DNA from: Rhizodiscina lignyota
Lineage: Eukaryota; Ascomycota; Dothideomycetes; Aulographales; Rhizodiscinaceae
DNA length: 64,000 nucleotides
Reading direction: 5' to 3'
NCBI GenBank assembly: GCA_010015805.1
Contig: ML978122.1
Span: 1-64,000 of the forward strand
Both the position numbers and the translations under genes were made by a program. The notes under the pieces are model-generated. The model did no database searches. It saw only the letters and a program-made list of their open reading frames with translations, and had not been told where the DNA came from. Below are positions 58,013 through 64,000 of this stretch, piece after piece. Position 1 is the stretch's first letter. Each line of letters begins with the position of its first letter.

Positions 58013-58365
58013 CTTTATCCCGTCTTCGTCCTTATTCCGTTCCAAGCTTCCAAGCTTCTCGTCTACCTAGTGCACAATGCAGCATGGCCGTTGCCGTGCT
58101 GTTAGCGTCACGATCGAGGTGTGCATGATCGAAATGACCTAATTTTTTCCTCAGGCCGAACGCCGGGACTTTGATGGCGAGATGTTGGAAGATCGAACAA
58201 GCACCCAAGCGCCGGGGCAGCATATGCTTCAGCTCGCTCCATGTATGACGATGGTAGAGACCGGCACATGATATTTTTCAATTACGTCTGTCCTACCCTC
58301 GTGATATTTTGTGACTTTCAATTGCTGTATCCCTTGGGGACACTGCCAGGCCTGATTCGATTAGA

Positions 58366-59781
58366 ATGGTGGAAGTTTTATTCGACGTTGTCATTTTGGG
58401 CTTCGGTCCTGCTGCCTTATCCTTAGCAATTGCACTCCATGAGCTACCTCGTCCTCTCAACGTCCTGATACTGGAGCGGAAGCCATGTTTCTCCTGGCGC
58501 GGAGGAGCATCCCCTCTAAATGGATCACGCATGAGGACGAGCTTACTTCAAGACCTGGTGACGCAACGAAATCCCCTCTCCGATTTCACGTTCATTAACT
58601 ATCTGTGGGCAACCGGAAGCCTTGTCGACTACACCAATCTGTCCCTGGTAAATCCTCCGAAAAGTGTATTCTGTCATTACCTTCAATGGTGCGCCTCGAA
58701 AATCGAAGCTCTGGGCTGGATCCGGTATGGGCATGAAGTGTCTGGATTGGAACCTTTGAGCGTTGCGAATGGAGAGATCAATACGTGGCGCATCAATGCG
58801 AAGGATATCAAGGGCGGTACTCTCCGTTCGGTAGAAGCAAGAAGAGTCATAATTGCTGTTGGCTCACAAGCGAAGCTGTCGCCACCTCTGAGCAGTTTCA
58901 GATCTCATCGACGCTTGTTTCATTCAGCACGGTTCCACGAAGCACTGCCAGACATCCAAAGTAACGAAGCCAGATCACTTAACATTGCCGTCCTCGGTGG
59001 AGACGATGAAGCTGTTGAGATTTTTGAACATCTCTGCTCGGTTGCGTCAGATTCGAAAGTAGTACTCTACCTTGACGATACGGCCCTCCGTCAAACAGAT
59101 ACCAATCCATTGTAAGCGATTATCATCTAAATCACAAGTGATTGCGGAAATTTTATTGATCTGCACAGTCTCAGCAGCGCCGTGCAAACTCCCAACCGCC
59201 TTCCGTACGAGCTGCGCCGTTGTCTCGGAGCTCAAGGCGATTTCAGAGCAGTAGCGCCAACTGTTCATTCCTCGGTGCTCTCGAGACTGTATCTTCTTCA
59301 ATACAGCCAACTTGTGAAGCAGGGCAATCGCACGGAGCACAATTCCAGGATATGCACCTCCAAGGAGATTACCCACGCGCGAACCTCAGAAGGCACTTCT
59401 CGTATTCTTTTGGATGTAACGGATATCTCTACAGGCGTAGCAGAAAAGTCGGTGCCGTTCGATTACATCATCGCCGCCTCCGGTTACGAACGAACTGAGC
59501 ATCAACGTTTGATGGCTCGGTTGCAGAGTGTCTTGGACAGCCTCGACGGCAGTGTCACTGTGGACAGCAGCTATAGAGTAAACTTCAAGCGCGGAAAAGT
59601 AGCTGCTCAAAGTGGTGTATGGGTAGTTGATGGGTTTGAAATTGAATCTGGCGATGCATTCTCTTTCCTAGCATTGCGAACTGAAACGGTTCTGCAGTCA
59701 CTGTTCGAAAACGATAAAACAGGGACACAAGACGGAAAACATACAGAAGCCGGAACTCTCGTAGAACGAGCAACGCTGTGA
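58366..59781 (+). CDS. SidA-like L-ornithine N5-monooxygenase, divergent
   Basis: Exons 58366-59111 and 59169-59781 give 452 aa; the 57-nt intron is GTAAGC...GCACAG. The FAD motif GFGPAAL is at 12-18, and the family block 'SLLQDLVTQRNPLSDFTFINYL' spans about 59-80 (written here as the two halves SLLQDLVTQRNP and LSDFTFINYL), followed by GSLVDYTNL. The NADPH-binding stretch reads VLGGDDEAVEIF (209-220) where active enzymes have GxGQSAAEIF-like sequence, and the C-terminal ATGY motif is ASGYER. The enzyme hydroxylates ornithine with O2 and NADPH, the committed step of hydroxamate siderophores. At about 450 aa it is shorter than typical SidA. It may be a specialised or weakened paralogue. Neighbours and GATA boxes support a siderophore role. 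Confidence 0.8.
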
Positions 59782-59949
59782 AATACTGTCAAGCGTGTTA
59801 GAGTCCTGTTTCTCGGCTAGTTTCTATCGTCTCCCATTGTATCTAGTACATAAATCCCATACCAATGTGCCGACCTCTAGTCAACCCTTGTAACTTGAAA
59901 AATAACATATTACTTAAATCTCAAACCTTGTATCTATGTGTAATTTGTT

Positions 59950-61841
59950 CTATAATCTTGCGCCACCAAGCAGTCGCTGTCCTGCAATGTCCTTCAATAC
60001 ATACTTCTGCACCTTTCCACTGCCAGTTAGTGGCACTTGACCCGGTATCCCATCTTTGCCCAGCCAGAACACATGAGCTGGGCTTTTGTGCCATCCCAAA
60101 GTCTCGCGTGTCCATTCCCTCAGTTTTTCGTCGCTCGGCTGGACTTGACCGCTGCGAAGCTGGAGAAAAGTGCCAACGACTTCGCCGTATTTTGCGTGCT
60201 CGACAGCGACCACGATTGCCCGTTCGATGGCCGGATGCGCCATCAGTCGCTCTTCGATCTCGAGTGGATAAATGTTCTCTCCACCCCTTATGATCATGTC
60301 TTTGAATCTTCCAGTGATGGAGCAGTAGCCCTCAGAATTAAAGACGGCCTCATCCCCCGTACGTAGCCACAGCACTCCATTGTTGTCGCGGACCATAACT
60401 TCGGCAGTCTTCTCTGGATTCATCCAGTATCCTGCTTGCAATTGATAGCCTGCGATGCAAAGTTCGCCAGGAGTGCCAATAGGAACAACACCGCCGTTGC
60501 GATCAACAATCTTGGCATGTGCATGGGGCAACAACGTGCCGACTGTGGTGAGCTTTCGGTCTATTGTGTCGTATGTAAATGCATTAAAGCACGTTGGTGA
60601 TGCTTCTGTGAGTCCTAGTGATACTTCTGTTACTCTCCAGTCTCATCTGTAGAGTGGGGAACACTACCGTAGCTGCTGGTAAACTCTCTCATGCCGAATT
60701 CCTTGAACATCTTTTGCATGAGATGTTTCGGCACTGGTGCACCGGCAATGATTCCGGTTCTGAGTTTAGTAATGTTGAGGCCGATGCGCGGTAAGCTGAA
60801 GAGGGAGTCAAACATTGCTGGTACCCCGTGAAGCGCTGTACACTGCTCATCTGAAATCGCTCGTAATGTCGCGGGAGGGTCAAAGACTTCCCCGGGGTAG
60901 ACGATCTTGCCTCCATGAGTGAAGACAGCGAGCAAGCCCAACACAAGGCCAAAGCAGTGAAAAAGCGGAGGCGGGCAGCAAAGAATGTCACTCGGTGTGA
61001 GCTGCATCCGATCGCCAATGAAGCGGGCATTATTCACGACATTGCTGTGAGGATCATTAGAATTTAAGTCGCGTCTTATAGCATTGCGATATACGTACAA
61101 ATGTGTCAAACTCGCTGCTTTTGGGTTCCCAGTAGATCCGCTCGTGAAGAGTAGCATGCAGATCTGGTGACAGTTGATGTACTCTTGCACATCATTTAGT
61201 GCACGATTAGGCAGGGTTGACCCCAGCAGGACTGCTTCGTGATATGTACGGAAGCCGCGTGAATCTCCATATACAATTACAACCTCTTCCAATGATGGGA
61301 CTGCCTCGAGGTCGCTGACCAATATCGAAAGAAGGGGCGTGTTGTCGAGCTTGCCAATGCTACTTGTAGTGAACAGTATTTTGCATCCTGTATCCAAATT
61401 TCAGGTGCGGCTCTTTTGCAGCTGAAGTTTAAAAAGAATACCTGTGTGTTTCATGGCATGAATTGCTTCTACTGCAGTGTATGTGTTGTTCAATACGACG
61501 AGGATAGCTCCCATCCTCGTGGCCGCGAAGAGCAACGCAGCGAATTGCTCGCAATTGCCCGCCATTACCGCGACTCTGTCTCCCAGTTGAATGCCAGCAT
61601 CAAGAAGCATCTTTGCTAGCTTGATGCTTTCGAGTCTCAGACTGTTGTAAGTCCATCTTGCCCCAGTCCATGGAACGATAAGGCATTCGTTCGGTCCATA
61701 AAGCTGGCACTGCAGATCCAGGAGAGCTCCAAGTGATAAATCAATCAGAGGCGGATCTGATGGACCATGAAGGATGGAAAGATTGGAAGAGGCTGAAGAA
61801 GTTGCAGACATTCTTGATTCCGACAGAGCATGGGAGGCCAT
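59950..61841 (-). CDS. SidI-like acyl-CoA ligase (mevalonyl-CoA synthetase type)
   Basis: Exons 61442-61841, 60668-61387 and 59950-60614 give 594 aa. Introns are 54 nt (61388-61441, GTATTC...ATACAG) and 53 nt (60615-60667, GTAGTG...CACTAG). All ANL-superfamily motifs are present: P-loop LLFTSGSTGNPKAASLTH, SSYGLTEASP restored across the second splice, RTGDEAVF, GRFKDMIIRGGENIYPLEIE and the catalytic-lysine region TGSGKVQK. SidI activates mevalonate to mevalonyl-CoA, linking isoprenoid metabolism to fusarinine-type siderophores. The C-terminal ARL fits the PTS1 consensus, in line with the peroxisomal site of this step in Aspergillus. The gene converges on the SidA-like gene with 168 bp between. 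A general acyl-CoA ligase remains possible without the context. Confidence 0.85.
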
Positions 61842-62623
61842 AATGGCCCAAGGTACAAAAGCCCACAGCGCCGACGGATGTAGTCAATACGTCAAATGTT
61901 CACTTTCTCTAGATTCAGGAAAATACTAAGAGAATGTTGAAAGGAAAGCACGTGAATGATCAGAGCGCCAAAGACTGGAAGAAGAACGTAGCGGATGGCC
62001 ACTGTAACTTCAAGAGCGAGACTCCGCTCTGCGGCAGCGTAACGTAGAATTTCTAGCGAACTAAGAGAGAATTTTGACAATGACGCCATACTGTTTGTCT
62101 CATAGCCGATCACGGAGAATGAAGAACGAAACTATGTTATCATGGTATGCTTCTTTGCGGGCGCAAAACCTCCCTTGACACGTTGATCGCGGCACTCTTT
62201 AGCGCGGCCTGTAATTTTCATTTTTTACACTCTTATAAACAAAGATTTACAAAAGTTTATGAATTTTTCAGCGCGCTAACCCCTGATTATATTACACTAT
62301 CCGCGAACACCGTCCTCGTTCAGCACTTAGCAGTGTTGTCGATGGCTCACGTTCACTTTGAATGTCCACAAGCGCTCTGTCTTCATTTCTAGTACCTCTT
62401 CCGTCTTTGGATGAAATATTGAAGAGATGGGCTATTCATCCACGAGGATGTAAGAGACGTGGGTGGTCATGCAATGCGAAGCCTCTGTACTAAATTTTGC
62501 ATTATTCACCTGCTGAATCAGGTAAGATTGTATATCACAAGAGACTAGAGATAGGAGAGGGGATCAACTAGATCAGTATTCGACATTGAGATGGATTATG
62601 ATAACTCATGAAGACATATCTAC
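61842..62623. promoter_or_regulatory. Intergenic region upstream of the SidI-like gene
   Basis: About 780 bp holding the SidI-like promoter and the 3' end of the SidJ-like gene. Single GATA cores occur, such as TGATAA near 62,599, but no full ATCWGATAA box. Confidence 0.45.
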
Positions 62624-63699
62624 TTACACTTTCTCTAGTGCTTGCAAGTATCCCAGTACTCTCCCAACTAGATCCTTCCGTGGCCCAGCTTGATCATCAT
62701 TACTTAACGCGTGGGAAGCGCCGGGTATGACTCCACTATGGTCTTGATCCCATATCTGGGTTTCTCCATCGTGATCAGTTGCATTCTTCCACCTCAACAA
62801 GTTGTTCTCTTTGTTAACCCAATCGGGAACTGCCTGGTCCGCCCCTGAAGAGAGTACCATCAACTTGTACTTCAACAGTCCCCGCTTCTGAATCATTCCA
62901 AAGGTCTCTCCCAGCCGTTCGTCGCTCAGGTCTGAACTGAACAAGTCATCCTCCTGAGGTGATTGGGGACTTTCCGGACTGTTGAGGCTTAGGAACCTTC
63001 GGCAGCTCAGTGGAGTATTGGATGGATAGCCAATCTGAGAAGTCATCCACAAAGGCAGCATGGTATCACGGGATTGATCGTGACGAACAGCTTCCTTCGC
63101 CATGGCTTCCACCTTCTCATACAATACTCGAACCTCGCTTGGCGACTTGCCCCCGATACCCATCTTTAAGACCCAGAGAATGGCTTCTCTGTCGGACACC
63201 GGTGCTTGCATGATGGCTCCATCGATCGCCGGACGTTTAATGTGTTCGAGCTCAGGATCAAAGGCCGGAGTGCTTGTGTGGGGATTCGGCCGATATAGAT
63301 AATGCAAGACATCTTGACTCCCAGTAGAGTGGCCCATGAGGACAAACTTGCCCGGCCCAAATTTGGTTTCCTTGTAATCTTTGAGATACTGTACACATTG
63401 AGCAATCTCATCCGTGTCTCTGTCAAGATGTCCAAGGCCCCATGCTTGATAGGAAGACGTGAGATTCAGGGTGAAGATAGACCATTCGGTTGGCTGTAAC
63501 GCATGCGCGAGATCAGCCATATAAGATGTCGTAGCAATGCCATCTCCCAAACCGCCAACAAAGAGAAGACTGTGAGGTTTGCGGGTGGTGTTGGAAGTAA
63601 ACTCAAATGTTACGAGAGTCTCCGTCTACACCTCCCACGCATCGGATATCTTGTTAGCTACACCTTCACGATTATAGATAAGCGCGGAACCCGAAACAT
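62624..63699 (-). CDS. SidJ-like siderophore esterase (DUF1749 alpha/beta hydrolase)
   Basis: Exons 63670-63699 (MFRVPRLSII) and 62624-63625 give 343 aa; the 44-nt intron is GTGAAG...GTGTAG. The main exon has LLFVGGLGDG with the oxyanion-type loop, the nucleophile elbow GHSTGS (Ser near 120) and a late His in GASHALSND, the pattern of DUF1749 hydrolases. SidJ of Aspergillus fumigatus belongs to this family and hydrolyses fusarinine-type siderophore esters inside the cell to release iron. Clustering with siderophore genes supports that role. The tiny first exon is the least certain part: its splice donor is weak and the branch site lies close to it. Confidence 0.75.
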
Positions 63700-64000
63700 A
63701 CGTAATGATGTAAAATACCGGGGAGACCTCCCTTGGGCCAGAATTTGGAACACATATTAAAATGGAAATACTGAGTATTCAGGACTCAGCAGAATCGATG
63801 GAATGACCGAGGAAAGAAACAAAAGGCACTTTAAACTGCCCAGTGAGAAAAAATTCAATGGCGGTCGCATGCTGGCAGGGGTCCAGGGGGTTGCGACGTT
63901 CGCTAGCCCTGTTTAGATGTAGGAGGATTTTGCTGTAATGTTTCAAGCTGTACATATGTACTGTACCCTGCAGCTTTAACGTGCGTTGAATGTTCGGCGA
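63700..64000. other. Right edge of the window, upstream of the SidJ-like gene
   Basis: Presumed promoter of the SidJ-like gene. No ATCWGATAA box and no coding start recognised. Confidence 0.4.

Larger units (their letters stand above)
56312..58365. promoter_or_regulatory. 2-kb divergent intergenic region of the siderophore cluster
   Basis: Lies between the opposite starts of the SidF-like and SidA-like genes and holds two perfect ATCAGATAA boxes in its right part. Several frames of 60-106 codons on both strands (for example 57,571-57,891 -) show no family and are not called. Unusually long for a promoter, so a lost gene is possible. Confidence 0.5.

Noticed and set aside
1-64000. tRNA, rRNA, CRISPR arrays and bacterial-type elements
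   Set aside because: No tRNA-like A and B boxes with a foldable acceptor stem, no rRNA sequence and no regular spacer array were noticed. A tRNAscan-SE run could still find a tRNA I missed.

Overview
The window is the left end of a chromosome from a filamentous ascomycete. It opens with a telomere of CCCTAA repeats (1-95) and continues into about 11.5 kb of gene-free sequence depleted in CpA/TpG and loaded with TpA, the signature of repeat-induced point mutation (RIP). That points to Pezizomycotina. Genes to the right carry short introns (44-77 nt, GT-AG plus one GC-AG) with CTAAC/CTGAC-like branch sites and encode fungal-specific families (CSC1/DUF221 channel, SIT siderophore transporter, HET and DUF6536 relics). 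A Dothideomycete-like fungus is a guess; class and species cannot be fixed from what I can see.

Layout. 1-11,575: telomere and RIP-mutated subtelomere, strongly pyrimidine-biased on the + strand for the first ~5.9 kb, then three diverged copies of a ~0.75-0.9 kb repeat (8.4-11.34 kb). 11.7-25.7 kb: accessory-type genes (TmpA-like membrane flavoprotein, CSC1-like channel, allantoate-permease-type MFS transporter, cytochrome P450). 26.3-29.0 kb: a DUF6536 membrane-protein gene that is clearly dead (three stops, frameshifts, a 10-bp insertion). 30.0-45.6 kb: a conserved housekeeping block (GTPBP1-like GTPase, RPA3, MFAP1, SPB1, a YML020W-like alpha/beta hydrolase, an ankyrin protein, PPIL2/CYP60-type cyclophilin) interrupted by a broken HET-domain gene at 35.1 kb. 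45.6-52.1 kb: a sparse region with one six-exon secreted protein and a probable membrane-protein relic. 52.2-63.7 kb: a siderophore gene cluster.

The siderophore cluster contains a SIT-type siderophore importer, a SidF-like hydroxyornithine acyltransferase, a SidA-like ornithine N5-monooxygenase with an unusual NADPH loop, a SidI-like acyl-CoA ligase ending in a PTS1-like tripeptide, and a SidJ-like siderophore esterase. Three perfect ATCWGATAA boxes, the site used by SreA-type GATA repressors, lie in the intergenic regions of the cluster. Together they outline hydroxylation of ornithine, activation of mevalonate, acylation, uptake and hydrolysis. The NRPS (SidD) and the hydratase (SidH) are not in the window and may lie to the right. 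All exon models were assembled by hand from reading frames and splice signals; none has been checked by alignment or RNA data.
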